From assembly GCF_007795095.1 (NCBI RefSeq), contig NZ_CP042218.1, forward strand, positions 2,025,001 to 2,089,000: a DNA stretch of 64,000 nucleotides, in the 5' to 3' direction. Numbering within the stretch: position 1 is the stretch's first letter; every line of letters begins with the position of its first letter. The translations under genes were made by a program, and so were the position numbers. Origin of the DNA: Luteimonas granuli. Its GTDB lineage: Bacteria; Pseudomonadota; Gammaproteobacteria; Xanthomonadales; Xanthomonadaceae. A model generated the notes under the pieces. It worked only from the letters and a program-made list of their open reading frames with translations, did not search any database and was not told where the DNA came from. Below are positions 51,478 through 63,089 of this stretch, one piece after another.

Positions 51478-52356
51478 CTACAGCGTGTCCAGCGGATAGT
51501 CGAGGTAGCGGATGCCATTCTCGCGCGGCGCGGGCAGCGCGCCGGCCCGGAGATTGACCTGCACGGACGGAATGATCAGCGCCGGCAACGCCAGCGTCGC
51601 ATCGCGCGCCTCGCGCAGGGACACGAACGTGGCTTCGTCGATGCCCTCGCGGACGTGGATGTTGTCCCGCTTCTGGGCGCCGATGGTGGTCTCGCAGGCG
51701 GCTTCGCGACCGTTGGGGCAGTAGTCGTGGCAGACGAAGACGCGGGTGGTGTCGGGCAACTCGTCGAACAGGCGGCGGATCGAGCGATACAGGGTCCCGG
51801 CGCTGCCGCCGGGAAAATCGCAGCGCGCGGTGCCGGCATCGGGCATGAACAGGGAGTCGCCGGTGAACAGCGCGTCGCCGATGAGATAGGCGCTGCTGTC
51901 GCTGGTGTGCCCGGGCACCGGGAGCGTCCGGCAGGAGATGCCGCCAAGCGCGAACGCTTCGTCGGCGGCGAACAGATGATCGAACTGCGACCCGTCGACG
52001 GGGAAGTCCGCGCCGAGGTCGAAGACGTCGCGGAAGCGCGCCTGCACCAGCCCGATGCCTTCGCCGATCGCCACCCGCGCCTGCGGCCAGTGCGCGCCCT
52101 TCAGCCACTGCGCCGCGGACAGGTGGTCGGCGTGGGCGTGCGTCTCCAGCAGCCACCGCACGCGGTAGCCGTGCGCGCCCACGCAGTCGACCAGTGCCTG
52201 GGCCGAGGTCGTCGCCGTGCGCCCCGAGGCCATGTCGAAATCGAGCACCGGGTCGATGATCGCGGCCTCGCCGCCCGCCGGATCCGCGACCACGTAGCTC
52301 CAGCTGCCGGTCCCGGCATGGTGGAACGGATGGACCCGGAGAGGATTCGCGTTCAC
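51478..52356 (-). CDS. MBL-fold hydrolase, persulfide dioxygenase/Blh-like
   Basis: 292 aa metallo-beta-lactamase fold. Metal motif THAHADHLSAAQWL, further ligands in PVPGHTSDSSAYLIGDALFT (His, then Asp of TGDSLF) and VCHDYCPNGREAACE. The N-terminal HHAGTGSWSYVVADPAGGEA, then AIIDPVLDFD resembles the ETHE1/Blh group, which oxidise glutathione persulfide. The C-terminal QKRDNIHVREGIDEATFVSL is also typical of that group. It lacks the rhodanese fusion some relatives carry. The GTG start overlaps the nuclease stop (GTGA). A sulfur-detoxification role would pair with the Cds1-like enzyme at 45.6 kb, but they are not adjacent. Confidence 0.88.
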   Translation of the reverse strand: MNANPLRVHPFHHAGTGSWSYVVADPAGGEAAIIDPVLDFDMASGRTATTSAQALVDCVGAHGYRVRWLLETHAHADHLSAAQWLKGAHWPQARVAIGEGIGLVQARFRDVFDLGADFPVDGSQFDHLFAADEAFALGGISCRTLPVPGHTSDSSAYLIGDALFTGDSLFMPDAGTARCDFPGGSAGTLYRSIRRLFDELPDTTRVFVCHDYCPNGREAACETTIGAQKRDNIHVREGIDEATFVSLREARDATLALPALIIPSVQVNLRAGALPAPRENGIRYLDYPLDTL

Positions 52357-53192
52357 GGCGTGGTCGGTGGCGCCAGCGCGTGGTTGAGCATGGCCGCCAG
52401 CCGGGCGCCGGCCTGGCGCAGGCGCTGCTCGGCGAGCGGCAGACGCGCGTCCAGGAAGGCATCGTCGATGACGTGGCGGCCCGCGGATGGATAGACCCGG
52501 CCGTCCTCGACCAGGCGGCAGGATTCCAGCGCCCAGTCCAGCGCCGGCGTCTGCGAGCGCAGCGTGGGATCGGCAGGCAGCGGCGCCTGCGCCAGCAGCC
52601 GGGCGGCATGCGCGCCCGACTCCAGGCCGCGACGCTCGAGGATGGTGCCGTCCCAGATCCTGTGCAGGTTGCTGCCCTTCCCGCGCAGGCTGACCTGGTA
52701 GCGGTTTCCGCCGGCGTCGTCGCGCGGACCGGCGTGCAGCGGCTGGTGGGCGTCGCCGACGAAATGCACGAGGAACTTCAGCGCTTCGCGGCGTTCGTCG
52801 TCCGGGCGGCCGCGCTGCGCCAGCATCAGGTAATGGCGGTTGATGGCGCCGACCACGCAGTCGTTGCCGGGGCAGTCGAGGGCGGGCTGGAATTCGCAGC
52901 GGCCCTGGAAGTTGACGTAGTGCCAGCGCGCGGAGGTCTTCGCAGCCTCTGGGTCGGTCTCGCGGAGTTCATCGGCCCATGCGGCGATGCCCGCCAGGGT
53001 GGGGTCGGCTTCGCCCGCAAGCAGGCGATCGATTTCCGCACGCGCGGCGGGCGTCAGCCCGGCCTCGGCGATGTGGCCGACGATGCGGTGGCCTTCCGCG
53101 CTCCAGGCCAGCGCGTCGCCGGCGCACAGGGCGCCGGCGAGCACGAGGATGGAGAGGAGGCGGTTCGGGAAGAGGGGGCGGTTCGGGCGCAT
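52353..53192 (-). CDS. S1/P1-type secreted nuclease
   Basis: 279 aa. Signal peptide (LLSILVLAGALCAGDALA) followed directly by the zinc-binding mature N-terminus WSAEGHRIVGHIAE, where the Trp amino group is a zinc ligand in P1 nuclease. Further ligands: ADELRETDPEAAKTSARWHY, FLVHFVGDAHQPLHAG and GGNRYQVSLRGKGSNLHRIW, then D. Expected to cleave single-stranded nucleic acids outside the cytoplasm using three zinc ions. Related genes are frequent in xanthomonads. Followed with a four-base overlap by the MBL gene; ompW ends 36 bp upstream of the nuclease start. Confidence 0.93.
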   Translation of the reverse strand: MRPNRPLFPNRLLSILVLAGALCAGDALAWSAEGHRIVGHIAEAGLTPAARAEIDRLLAGEADPTLAGIAAWADELRETDPEAAKTSARWHYVNFQGRCEFQPALDCPGNDCVVGAINRHYLMLAQRGRPDDERREALKFLVHFVGDAHQPLHAGPRDDAGGNRYQVSLRGKGSNLHRIWDGTILERRGLESGAHAARLLAQAPLPADPTLRSQTPALDWALESCRLVEDGRVYPSAGRHVIDDAFLDARLPLAEQRLRQAGARLAAMLNHALAPPTTP

Positions 53193-53228
53193 GCGGCGAT
53201 TCTAGCCCGCGTGCGCCCGTGGCTCCGT

Positions 53229-55029
<1,801 letters not shown>

Positions 55030-55057
55030 CGCGCCGCCGCTGCAGGAGTTTTTCCGG

Positions 55058-55088
55058 AAGCCCCGCCCAGTGCGGGGCTTTCTTTTTG
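55058..55088 (+). terminator. rho-independent terminator of gapA
   Basis: AAGCCCCGC (55058-55066) pairs perfectly with GCGGGGCTT (55072-55080), five-base loop, followed by TCTTTTT. Confidence 0.92.
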
Positions 55089-55105
55089 GCTCTTCTCCCG
55101 ATCGA

Positions 55106-55172
55106 GGGGACGCTCCGTTCGAGTCCGGGGCGACCGCCAGGGGCGCTCCGGTGAAGTCCGGGCCGCCCGCCA
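55106..55172. repeat. two tandem 33-34-bp units of the composite repeat
   Basis: Units at 55106-55139 and 55140-55172 share the pattern GGGG(A)CGCTCCG...GTCCGGG...CCGCCA. The inverted counterpart is at about 47171-47242. They lead straight into the 104-bp element. Confidence 0.75.
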
Positions 55173-55273
55173 CGGACGCAGGGGGGATGCCCAGCCGGAT
55201 TCTCCGCGTCCTGCTCCCGGATCCGGCCGCCGGCCATCCATGGCCGGCTCTGGGCATCCCCCTGCATCCGCGG
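55170..55273 (+). repeat. 104-bp structured intergenic element, divergent copy
   Basis: Same architecture as the 116-bp element but with other arms. Outer arms are 55170-55194 and 55250-55273 (ending GCAGGGGGGATGCCCAG and starting CTGGGCATCCCCCTGC), nearly fully complementary. Inner hairpin A has stem CCGGAT/ATCCGG in place of CCGGCAGT/ACTGCCGG, with the conserved loop CTCCGCGTCCTGCT. Hairpin B (55229-55248) is identical to that of the other copies. Arms and stem A therefore changed together on both sides, keeping the pairing. Confidence 0.88.
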
Positions 55274-55399
55274 CGGACACGACCTTGGGTCGCGGTCTGG
55301 AAGAAGGTCAACGCCGAAACGGTCGCGTCGTCATGATCAGGAGCGGCCCCGAGCCGCGACCGCTCTTGATCTTTCCTCCCGAAGCCGGAGAACGCCGGA

Positions 55400-55515
55400 G
55401 CCCGTCCCGCGCACAGGGGGTGTGCGGACAGCCGGCCATGGATGGCCGGCGGCCGGCAGTGGCAGCAGGACGCGGAGACTGCCGGGGGAGCACACCCCCT
55501 GTGCGCGGGACGGGC
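55400..55515 (-). repeat. 116-bp structured intergenic element, copy 2 (inverted)
   Basis: Exact reverse complement of 46913-47028 over all 116 bases, with the perfect 26-bp inverted ends at 55400-55425 and 55490-55515. It lies head to head with the divergent 104-bp copy 126 bp away. The sequence between (55274-55399) resembles 47029-47160 inverted and holds no gene. Confidence 0.93.
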
Positions 55516-55578
55516 GGCGCGGACCACAACGGGGCCGCTCCTGTGCGCGGGACGGGCTGCGCGGACCCCAACGAAGCC
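55499..55578. repeat. two inverted copies of the 40-bp tandem unit
   Basis: CCTGTGCGCGGGACGGGC followed by GCGCGGACCACAACG occurs twice (the second with CTGCGCGGACCCCAACGAAG). These are the reverse complement of the units at 46771-46930. The first overlaps the right arm of the 116-bp element. The remaining 50 bp to the next gene show nothing further. Confidence 0.82.
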
Positions 55579-55630
55579 TGCCCACTCCCCCCCGGCCAGC
55601 CGCATCATGCGGGCACGGACGTCACCGCGC

Positions 55631-56356
55631 TCAGGCGTCGCAGCCGTCCGGGCCGCAGGCGGGATCGACGTCCGCGTCGGGGGAGGCATCACGCGCGGGC
55701 CCGGCACCGTTGGAAGCGTCGGCCGGAGAAGGCGCCAGCCTGCGCAGGGCTTCGGCCAGCGCCTCCGGCGGGTGCGCGCCCTGGATCCCGTGGCGGCCGT
55801 CGATGACGAAGGTCGGCACGGCGCGGATGCCCATTGCCTGCGCGCGGCCCAGCGCGGCCTGCACCTCCGCCTTGCCTTCGTCCGACTCCAGCAACGCGCG
55901 CACGCGCGAGGCGTCGAGGCCGCCGGCGATGCCCGCTGCGACCAGCACCTTCGGGTCGGCGAGGTTGCGGCCTTCGGCGAAGTGCGCACGGAACAGCGCC
56001 TCGCCCACGGCCGCGGCATCGCCTTCGCGCGCTGCCAGCCACATCAGGCGGTGGCCGGGCAGGGTGGTGACCCGCACCTGGCCGCGGTCGAAGTCTATCG
56101 GCAGGCCTTCGGCACGCGCGGTGGCCTGGGTCTGCGCGAGGATCTCCGCGGCGCGGCCGGCGCCACCGAACTTCGCCGCATAGGCCTCGCGCAGCGCAAC
56201 CGGCGTCGCGTCCGCCCCGGGATCGAGGAGGAAGGGATGCCAGTGCACTTCCACCGCGGGCGCGTCGTCGCCCAGCAGCTCCAGGGCGCGCGCGAGGCGA
56301 TGCTTGCCGATCCAGCACCAGGGGCAGACCAGGTCGGACCAGATGTCGATGCGCAT
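55631..56356 (-). CDS. DsbA family oxidoreductase, FrnE-like
   Basis: 241 aa cytosolic thioredoxin-fold protein with the active site DLVCPWCWIGKHRL (CPWC) at residues 7-20 and no signal peptide, which fits the FrnE branch. The helical insert and VPTFVIDGRHGIQGAHPPEA (cis-Pro loop) support this. The C-terminal tail (ACGPDGCDA) has two extra cysteines, also seen in FrnE proteins of other genera. The start ATG is five bases downstream of the RDD gene, so the two are co-transcribed. The substrate is unknown; FrnE of Deinococcus is linked to oxidative stress. Confidence 0.9.
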   Translation of the reverse strand: MRIDIWSDLVCPWCWIGKHRLARALELLGDDAPAVEVHWHPFLLDPGADATPVALREAYAAKFGGAGRAAEILAQTQATARAEGLPIDFDRGQVRVTTLPGHRLMWLAAREGDAAAVGEALFRAHFAEGRNLADPKVLVAAGIAGGLDASRVRALLESDEGKAEVQAALGRAQAMGIRAVPTFVIDGRHGIQGAHPPEALAEALRRLAPSPADASNGAGPARDASPDADVDPACGPDGCDA

Positions 56357-56361
56357 GGGGT

Positions 56362-56859
56362 TCACCTCCGTGGCTTGCGCTCGTGGAGCATGCGGGTGCC
56401 GGCCGCCCGGTCGTGCCAGGTCAGGCGGTCGCGGTCGATCCAGGCCCACCAGAAGCCGAATCCGGCGGCCGCCAGCGACAGCGTGGCCACGGCATAGCGC
56501 AGCCACAGCATGCGCCACGCCGGTGCGGAGCCGTCGGCGGTGACCAGGCGCAGCCGCCAGGGGCGCATGCCCAGGGTCTGGCCGCCGCGTCGCCAGCTCA
56601 GGGTGGCGTAGCCGCCGGTGACCGCCCAGCAGCACAGCCAGAGCAGCCATTGCAGCGGGCTCCATGGCGCGATGTTCTCGCGCGGCGCATGCCCGGCCAC
56701 GGTGTAGCCGAGTGCGAACAGGAAGCCGAGCAGGAACCACAGCGACAGCACCGGCAGCAGGTCGTAGAGCATCGCCAGCAGGCGGCGGCCGATGAAGGCA
56801 CCCTGGCGGGTGCCCGCGGCGGCGGCGTGTGCGGCGTCGGGGTGGGGAGCGGAAGCCAT
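56362..56859 (-). CDS. RDD family membrane protein
   Basis: 165 aa. RDD motif region IGRRLLAMLYDLLPVLSLWF (the R-D-D pattern), three to four membrane helices (LLGFLFALGYTVAG; LLWLCCWAVTGGYATL; TLSLAAAGFGFWWAW), and the internal GGQTLGMRPWRLRLV and DRLTWHDRAAGTRM typical of the family. Function in the membrane is not established. The RDD and FrnE-like genes form a two-gene unit divergent from xerD (47 bp). Confidence 0.9.
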   Translation of the reverse strand: MASAPHPDAAHAAAAGTRQGAFIGRRLLAMLYDLLPVLSLWFLLGFLFALGYTVAGHAPRENIAPWSPLQWLLWLCCWAVTGGYATLSWRRGGQTLGMRPWRLRLVTADGSAPAWRMLWLRYAVATLSLAAAGFGFWWAWIDRDRLTWHDRAAGTRMLHERKPRR

Positions 56860-56906
56860 CGCGCAAGGATAGCCGGCGACGTCCGCGCGCCGCTAAGCTT
56901 GGGGCG

Positions 56907-57855
56907 ATGACCGCGACCACGCCCGCCGAGCGCCGCGCGCGCGCGATGCGGCTGTCACCGCTCCGTGACACCGATGCGCGCGCCATCGACGCCTTCCTCG
57001 ACGCCTGGTGGGCCGAATCCGGTGCCGCCCGACAGACCCTGGACGGCTACCGCCGCGATCTGCAGGGCTTTGCGCGCTGGCGCGACCGTGGCGACATCGC
57101 CGTCGCGACCCGCGGCGACCTGTTCGACTACCTCGCCTGGCGCAGCCGCGAAGGCTGGGCGGCGCGCAGCAACGCGCGCCTGCTGTCGGCGCTGCGCGCG
57201 TTCTACGGCTGGCAGCTGCGCCAGCGCGTCCGCGGTGACGATCCGACCGCGCTGCTGGAGCCGCCAAGGCTGCCGCGGCTGCTGCCGAAGGCGCTGTCCG
57301 AAAGCGAGGTCGATCGCCTGCTCGCGGCGCCCGATGTCGATGCCTCCGAAGGCCTGCGCGACCGCGCCATGCTCGAGCTGATGTACGGCTGCGGCCTGCG
57401 CGTGAGTGAACTGGTGGGTCTGCCGGCCACTGCGGTCAACCTGCGCCAGGGCGTGCTGCGGGTGACCGGCAAGGGGGGGCCGGGAGCGGGTGGTGCCGCT
57501 GGGCGAGCAGGCCCAGGACTGGCTGGAGCGCTGGCTCGACGGCGCGCGTCCTGCGTTCGCCGGCGGCCGCGCGCCGGCGGAACTGTTCCTCGCCGCGCGC
57601 GGGGAGCCGCTGACCCGGCAGGCCTTCTGGACCGTGGTCAAGCGCCACGCCGCGGCCGCGGGGATCGACCCGGCGCGGATCAGCCCGCATGGACTGCGAC
57701 ACAGCTTCGCCACCCACCTCCTCAACCGCGGCGCCGACCTGCGCTCGCTGCAGATGCTGCTCGGGCACAGCTCGCTCTCGACCACCCAGATCTACACCCT
57801 GGTGGCCCGCGAGCAGCTCAAGCGCCTGCATGCGCGCCACCATCCGCGGGCCTGA
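56907..57855 (+). CDS. xerD: tyrosine recombinase XerD, single-base frameshift
   Basis: Acts with XerC at dif to resolve chromosome dimers under FtsK control. N-terminal SAM-like domain ([36 protein letters not shown]), then catalytic Arg in [20 protein letters not shown]. The second half ([40 protein letters not shown]: His, Arg, His, Tyr) lies in another frame. The shift falls at a run of seven G (57473-57479): six would read [18 protein letters not shown] and give 315 aa, with a somewhat longer N-terminus than E. coli XerD (298). A sequencing insertion is likely. xerD-dsbC order is conserved. Confidence 0.9.
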
Positions 57856-57958
57856 AGGTCTCCGCAACCAGCGGCCCGCGCTCGCCGCGGCGCCCGGAGC
57901 GGCGTGCGAGAATGGCCGCTTCGGCGCTCCCCCGAGGCGCCCCGAGCCGAGACCGCGA

Positions 57959-58810
57959 ATGAAGTCCCTGCTGCCCCTCCTGCTGTGCGCCGTCAGCCTC
58001 ACCGCCTGTGCCCGGGCGCCGGACGATGCGTCCGCCGCGGCGTCGCCGCAGGCCGGGCAGGGCCTGGCGCGTGCGGCCGCCGGCTCCGTCGACGAACGCG
58101 CGATCCGGGCGCTGCAGTCCATCAACCCGCGCATCGAGGTCGACCACGTCGGCAAGGCGCCACTGCCGGGCTTCCGCGAGGCGGTGGTCGGTGGGCAGAT
58201 GGTCTACATCAGCGACGACGGCCGCTACCTGCTGCAGGGCGCGCTGTTCGACGTGGTGGAGAAGAAGGATCTCAGCCAGGCCGGCATGGCCGAGGTGCGG
58301 CGCCGGCTGCTGGCGACCATCCCGGCCTCGGAGCGCATCGTGTTCGCGCCCGCGGACCCGGACTACACAGTCAGCGTCTTCACCGACGTCGAGTGCGGCT
58401 ACTGCCGCAAGCTCCATCAGGAGATCGACGAGTACAACCGCCTCGGCATCGCGGTGGAGTACCTGGCTTTTCCGCGCATGGGGCCGGCCAGCGAGGACTT
58501 CACGAAGATGGTCTCGGTGTGGTGCGCGAGCGACCGCCGCCAGGCGCTGTCCGCGGCCAAGGCGGACCTGCCGGTGCCGAAGCGCGACTGCACCAGCCCC
58601 GTCGCCCGCCACTACGACATCGGCCAGCGCGTGGGCCTGACCGGCACGCCGATGATCGTGACCGCCGACGGAACCCAGATGCCCGGCTACATGCCTCCGG
58701 CCGACCTCCGCGCCGCGCTCGACCGGCTGGCCGCCGAGGCCGGGGCCGCACCTGCCGCGGCGCCGTCCCCGTCGCCGGCCCGGGCGCCGGGTTCGGGGGG
58801 CAGCTCCTGA
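57959..58810 (+). CDS. dsbC: thiol:disulfide interchange protein DsbC
   Basis: Periplasmic disulfide isomerase, 283 aa. N-terminal signal with a lipobox-like LTAC ([10 protein letters not shown]), so possibly a lipoprotein, unlike soluble E. coli DsbC. The dimerisation domain ([20 protein letters not shown]) is followed by the thioredoxin fold with [20 protein letters not shown] (CGYC) and the cis-Pro loop [20 protein letters not shown]. The C-terminus has an added alanine/proline-rich tail. It follows xerD as in E. coli (xerD-dsbC-recJ); here purL, not recJ, comes next. Confidence 0.94.
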   Translation: MKSLLPLLLCAVSLTACARAPDDASAAASPQAGQGLARAAAGSVDERAIRALQSINPRIEVDHVGKAPLPGFREAVVGGQMVYISDDGRYLLQGALFDVVEKKDLSQAGMAEVRRRLLATIPASERIVFAPADPDYTVSVFTDVECGYCRKLHQEIDEYNRLGIAVEYLAFPRMGPASEDFTKMVSVWCASDRRQALSAAKADLPVPKRDCTSPVARHYDIGQRVGLTGTPMIVTADGTQMPGYMPPADLRAALDRLAAEAGAAPAAAPSPSPARAPGSGGSS

Positions 58811-58883
58811 CCCGTCCGGACCGGCACCAGCGCCGCGCCGGCTTCGCTACAATGGCCGGCCCGTTCCACGGTCGAACCCGGAC

Positions 58884-61800
58884 ATGATCGTCCTCGAGGG
58901 CGCTCCCGCCCTGCCGCCTTTCCGGCGCGAACGCCTCCAGGCCCGCCTGCAAGCCATCGATCCCGGCATCCGCGTCAGCGGTGCCTGGCACGTCTACTGG
59001 GTCGTCGCCGAGCCGGGCGCCGACCTCGACCGGGCGACGCTGCACCGCATCCTCAAGGCCACCGACACCTCCGTGGCCGCCGAGCCCGGCAGCACCACCC
59101 GCTACGTCTCGCCGCGGCTGGGCACCCTGTCGCCCTGGGCCAGCAAGGCCGGCGAACTGCTGCACGGCGCCGGGCTGCCGGTCAGGCGCGTCGAGCGCGG
59201 CACCCGCCTGGACGTCGTGGGCTGGCCGTCCGACCCGGCCGCCGCCACGGCCCTTGCCCGGGTGCTGCACGACCCGATGACCCAGTCGCTGCTGGCCTCG
59301 CACGACGAGGCGGCGGCGCTGTTCACCGTTCCCGGGCGCGGTGCGGTCGAAGTGGTGCCCCTGGCGGAGCTCGAGGAGGCCAACCGGCGCCTCGGCCTGG
59401 CGCTCGCCGACGACGAGATCGCCTACCTGCGAGAGCGCTACTCCACGCTCGGCCGCGACCCGCACGACGTCGAGCTGATGATGTTCGCGCAGGCCAATTC
59501 CGAGCACTGCCGGCACAAGATCTTCAACGCCTCGTGGACCATCGACGGCGAGGACATGCGCGCGCCGGGCGGCGGCCCGCAGTCGCTGTTCCGGATGATC
59601 CGGCACACCCACGCGCAGACGCCGCAGCACACACTGTCGGCCTACAGCGACAACGCCGCGGTGGTCGAAGGCTACGCGGCGCGCCGCTTCCGCCCCGACC
59701 CGGACACGGCCGTGTACCGCGCCGAGGCCGAGCGCGACAGCGCCTTCTGCATCAAGGTCGAGACCCACAACCATCCGACTGCGATCTCGCCGTTCGCAGG
59801 CGCTTCCACCGGCGCCGGCGGCGAGATCCGCGACGAGGGCGCGACCGGCCGCGGCGGCCGACCCAAGGCCGGCCTGGTCGGCTTCAGCGTCTCGCACCTG
59901 CGCATTCCGGCGCTGCCGCAGCCGTGGGAGCGGCCGCGCGCGCTGAACCCGCGGATGGCACCGGCGCTGGAGATCATGACCGAGGGCCCGCTGGGCGCGG
60001 CGGCGTTCAACAACGAATTCGGCCGGCCCAATCTTGCCGGCTACTTCCGCAGCTTCGAGCTGGCGGAGGCTGACGGCCTGGTGCGCGCCTACGACAAGCC
60101 GATCATGCTGGCCGGCGGCCTCGGCGCCATCGACCGCGACCAGGTCGCCAAGCGCCGGCTGGCGCCCGGCGACGCCGTGGTGGTGCTCGGCGGCCCGGCC
60201 ATGCTGATCGGCCTGGGCGGCGGTGCCGCGAGCTCGGTGGCCTCGGGCGAGAGCGCCGAAGAGCTCGACTTCGCCAGCGTGCAGCGCGACAACCCCGAAA
60301 TGGAGCGCCGCTGCCAGGAGGTCATCGACCGCTGTGCGGCGCTTGGCGAGGACGGCAATCCGATCAAGTGGTGCCACGACGTCGGCGCGGGCGGGCTCTC
60401 GAACGCGATCCCGGAGCTGCTGCACGATTCCGGCGTGGGCGGGGTCATCGACCTCGACCGCGTGCCCAGCGACGATCCCTCGCTGTCGCCGATGCAGCTG
60501 TGGTGCAACGAATCGCAGGAGCGCTACGTGCTGGGCATCGCCCCGGACCGCGTGGCGGAGTTCGCCGCGCTGTGCGCGCGCGAGCGCTGCCCGTTCGCGG
60601 TGGTCGGCTATGCCACGGCCGAGGAGCGGCTGGTGGTCGGCTACGGCGTGCTGCCGCCGGCCGGCGCGGCAGAGCACCATGAGACCGCCTCGGTGCCCGG
60701 GTTCGAAGTGGATGCGGCGGGGACTGTCGAGGGCGGCAACGGTGCGCGCAAGCCCGCTCCGATCGACCTGCCGATGGACGTGATCTTCGGCAAGCCGCCG
60801 AAGATGCATCGCGACACCGCGCGCGTCGCGCCGCACCGCTGGCCCCAGCTCGACGCCACCGCCCTGGCCGCCGTCGGGCGCCCCGGCGAGGCCCTGCACG
60901 AGGCCGGCCTGCGCGTGCTCTCGCACCCCACGGTCGCATCCAAGCAGTTCCTGATCACCATCGGCGACCGCAGCGTGGGCGGCCTGACCGTGCGCGACCA
61001 GATGGTCGGGCCCTGGCAGCTGCCGGTGGCGGACTGCGCGATCACCCTGGCCGGTTTCCATGGCCACGCCGGCGAGGCGATGGCGATCGGCGAGCGCACG
61101 CCGCTGGCCCTGATCGACGCCGCCGCCAGCGCGCGCATGGCCGTGGGCGAGGCGATCACCAATCTGTGCGCGGCGCCGGTGGAATCGCTCGCGCGCACCA
61201 AGCTCTCCGCCAACTGGATGGCGGCCGCCGGCCACCCGGGCGAGGATGCGCGCCTGTACGACGCCGTGCGCGCCGTGGGCATGGAGCTGTGCCCGGAGAT
61301 CGAGCTGTCGATCCCGGTGGGCAAGGATTCGCTGTCGATGCAGGCGCAGTGGCAGGCCGACGGCGTCGCGCAGGCCTCGGTGTCGCCGGTATCGCTGGTG
61401 GTCAGCGCCTTCGCCCCGGTGGCCGACGTGCGCGACCAGCTCACGCCGCTGCTCGCGCGCCGGCCGGGCACCGAGCTGTGGCTGATCGGCCTGGGTGCCG
61501 GCAAGCAGCGCCTCGGCGGATCGATCCTGGCCCAGTGCCATGATGCCTTCGGCGGTGCCTGCCCGGACCTCGACGATCCGCAGCGCCTGCGCGCGCTGTT
61601 CGAGCTGATCCGCGATGCGCGCGAGGCCGGCCTGTTGCTGGCCTACCACGACCGTTCCGACGGCGGCGTGTTCGCCGCCCTCTGCGAAATGGCGTTCTGC
61701 TCGCGCGTGGGCCTGGACATCGACCTCGACGTCTGGGGCGACGACCGCACCGCGGACGTGTTCCGCACCCTGTTCAATGAAGAGCTGGGCGCGGTGGTCC

Positions 61801-62888
61801 AGATCGCGGCCGACGACCGCGTGGAGTTCGCCGACCTGGTCGCGCGCCATGGCCTGGTGGAGTGCGCCCAGCGCATCGCCCGCCCGACCTCCGCGTCTTC
61901 GGTGCGGGTGCTCGCCGACGGCGAAGTGATGGCGGAGTGGGCCTGGGAGGACCTCTTCGGCGCCTGGTGGTCGGTCAGCCACGCCATGCAGCGGCAGCGC
62001 GACAACCCCGACTGCGCCGACGCCGAGCGCGCCTCCGCACAGCGCTTCGATGCGCCGGGCCTGCAGCCGGAGCTGACCTTCGATCCCGCGGAGGACATCG
62101 CCGCGCCGTACGTGGCCAAGGGCGCCGCGCCGCGGGTGGCGATCCTGCGCGAGCAGGGCGTCAACGGCCAGGTCGAGATGGCCGCCGCGTTCACGCTCGC
62201 CGGCTTCGAGGCCGTGGACGTGCACATGAGCGACCTGGTCGCGGGGCGCACCACGCTGGACGGTTTCGCCGGCCTCGCCGCCGGTGGCGGCTTCAGCTAC
62301 GGCGACGTGCTCGGCGCCGGTCGCGGCTGGGCGACGTCCATCCTCGAGCGCGATGGACTGCGCGAGATGTTCGCGCGCTTCTTCGCCCGCGGCGACAGCT
62401 TCGCGCTTGGCGTCTGCAACGGCTGCCAGATGCTCTCGCAGCTGAAGGAGATCGTGCCTGGTGCGGCGCACTGGCCGCGCTTCCAGCGCAACCTCAGCGA
62501 GCAGTACGAGGCGCGCCTGGTCATGCTCGCGGTGGAGGAGTCGCCGTCGCTGTTCCTGCGCGGCATGGCGGGATCGCGGATCCCGGTGGTGGTCTCGCAC
62601 GGCGAGGGCCGGGCGGAGTTCGACACCCCGGCCGCGGCGGCCGCCGCGTGCGTGGCGCTGCGTTACGTCGAGGGCGACGGCCGTCCGGGGCTGGCCTATC
62701 CCGCCAACCCGAACGGATCCGACGGTGCCGTCGCCGGCCTGACCAGCGACGACGGCCGCGTGACCCTGCTGATGCCGCATCCCGAGCGCACCCTCGCGAC
62801 CGCCAACTTCAGCTGGGCGCCCGCGGACTGGCCGGCGGCGTCGCCCTGGCTGCGGATGTTCCGCAACGCCCGCGCCGCCGTCGGCTGA
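58884..62888 (+). CDS. purL: phosphoribosylformylglycinamidine synthase (large, PurL)
   Basis: Fourth step of purine synthesis: FGAR + glutamine + ATP to FGAM. 1334 aa, the long single-chain form (E. coli 1295). It has a PurS-like N-terminus, then the FGAM-synthetase core with [40 protein letters not shown] and [19 protein letters not shown], the second AIR-synthase half, and a C-terminal glutaminase with catalytic Cys in [19 protein letters not shown] and His/Glu in [21 protein letters not shown] hexamer at 58848-58853 is a likely -10. The very long antisense frame opposite is a GC artefact. Confidence 0.97.
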   Translation: MIVLEGAPALPPFRRERLQARLQAIDPGIRVSGAWHVYWVVAEPGADLDRATLHRILKATDTSVAAEPGSTTRYVSPRLGTLSPWASKAGELLHGAGLPVRRVERGTRLDVVGWPSDPAAATALARVLHDPMTQSLLASHDEAAALFTVPGRGAVEVVPLAELEEANRRLGLALADDEIAYLRERYSTLGRDPHDVELMMFAQANSEHCRHKIFNASWTIDGEDMRAPGGGPQSLFRMIRHTHAQTPQHTLSAYSDNAAVVEGYAARRFRPDPDTAVYRAEAERDSAFCIKVETHNHPTAISPFAGASTGAGGEIRDEGATGRGGRPKAGLVGFSVSHLRIPALPQPWERPRALNPRMAPALEIMTEGPLGAAAFNNEFGRPNLAGYFRSFELAEADGLVRAYDKPIMLAGGLGAIDRDQVAKRRLAPGDAVVVLGGPAMLIGLGGGAASSVASGESAEELDFASVQRDNPEMERRCQEVIDRCAALGEDGNPIKWCHDVGAGGLSNAIPELLHDSGVGGVIDLDRVPSDDPSLSPMQLWCNESQERYVLGIAPDRVAEFAALCARERCPFAVVGYATAEERLVVGYGVLPPAGAAEHHETASVPGFEVDAAGTVEGGNGARKPAPIDLPMDVIFGKPPKMHRDTARVAPHRWPQLDATALAAVGRPGEALHEAGLRVLSHPTVASKQFLITIGDRSVGGLTVRDQMVGPWQLPVADCAITLAGFHGHAGEAMAIGERTPLALIDAAASARMAVGEAITNLCAAPVESLARTKLSANWMAAAGHPGEDARLYDAVRAVGMELCPEIELSIPVGKDSLSMQAQWQADGVAQASVSPVSLVVSAFAPVADVRDQLTPLLARRPGTELWLIGLGAGKQRLGGSILAQCHDAFGGACPDLDDPQRLRALFELIRDAREAGLLLAYHDRSDGGVFAALCEMAFCSRVGLDIDLDVWGDDRTADVFRTLFNEELGAVVQIAADDRVEFADLVARHGLVECAQRIARPTSASSVRVLADGEVMAEWAWEDLFGAWWSVSHAMQRQRDNPDCADAERASAQRFDAPGLQPELTFDPAEDIAAPYVAKGAAPRVAILREQGVNGQVEMAAAFTLAGFEAVDVHMSDLVAGRTTLDGFAGLAAGGGFSYGDVLGAGRGWATSILERDGLREMFARFFARGDSFALGVCNGCQMLSQLKEIVPGAAHWPRFQRNLSEQYEARLVMLAVEESPSLFLRGMAGSRIPVVVSHGEGRAEFDTPAAAAAACVALRYVEGDGRPGLAYPANPNGSDGAVAGLTSDDGRVTLLMPHPERTLATANFSWAPADWPAASPWLRMFRNARAAVG

Positions 62889-62897
62889 CAACCATCC

Positions 62898-62985
62898 TGT
62901 GGGAGCAGCTACAGCTGCGACCCGGACCCGCCGGATGGCCGCGTTGCCGGGGCCAGTTCCGGTCGCAGCTGTAGCTGCTCCTGCA
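62898..62985. repeat. BIME-like inverted pair of REP sequences
   Basis: TGTGGGAGCAGCTACAGCTG (62898 on) and its near-perfect reverse complement (62962-62985, ending TAGCTGCTCCTGCA) match at 22 of 24 positions, separated by 40 bp. The pair could fold into one long hairpin and terminate purL transcription. It belongs to the same motif class as the palindrome at 43.5 kb. Confidence 0.85.
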
Positions 62986-63089
62986 GGACAGCTTTGTGGG
63001 CAGGGTCGGGAGTGTCGCGGGGTTAACGGGACGCTGCGGGGGGCTTTGCTAGAGTCCCCGGTCCCAGCCAGCCCGGTGCAGGCAATGCG

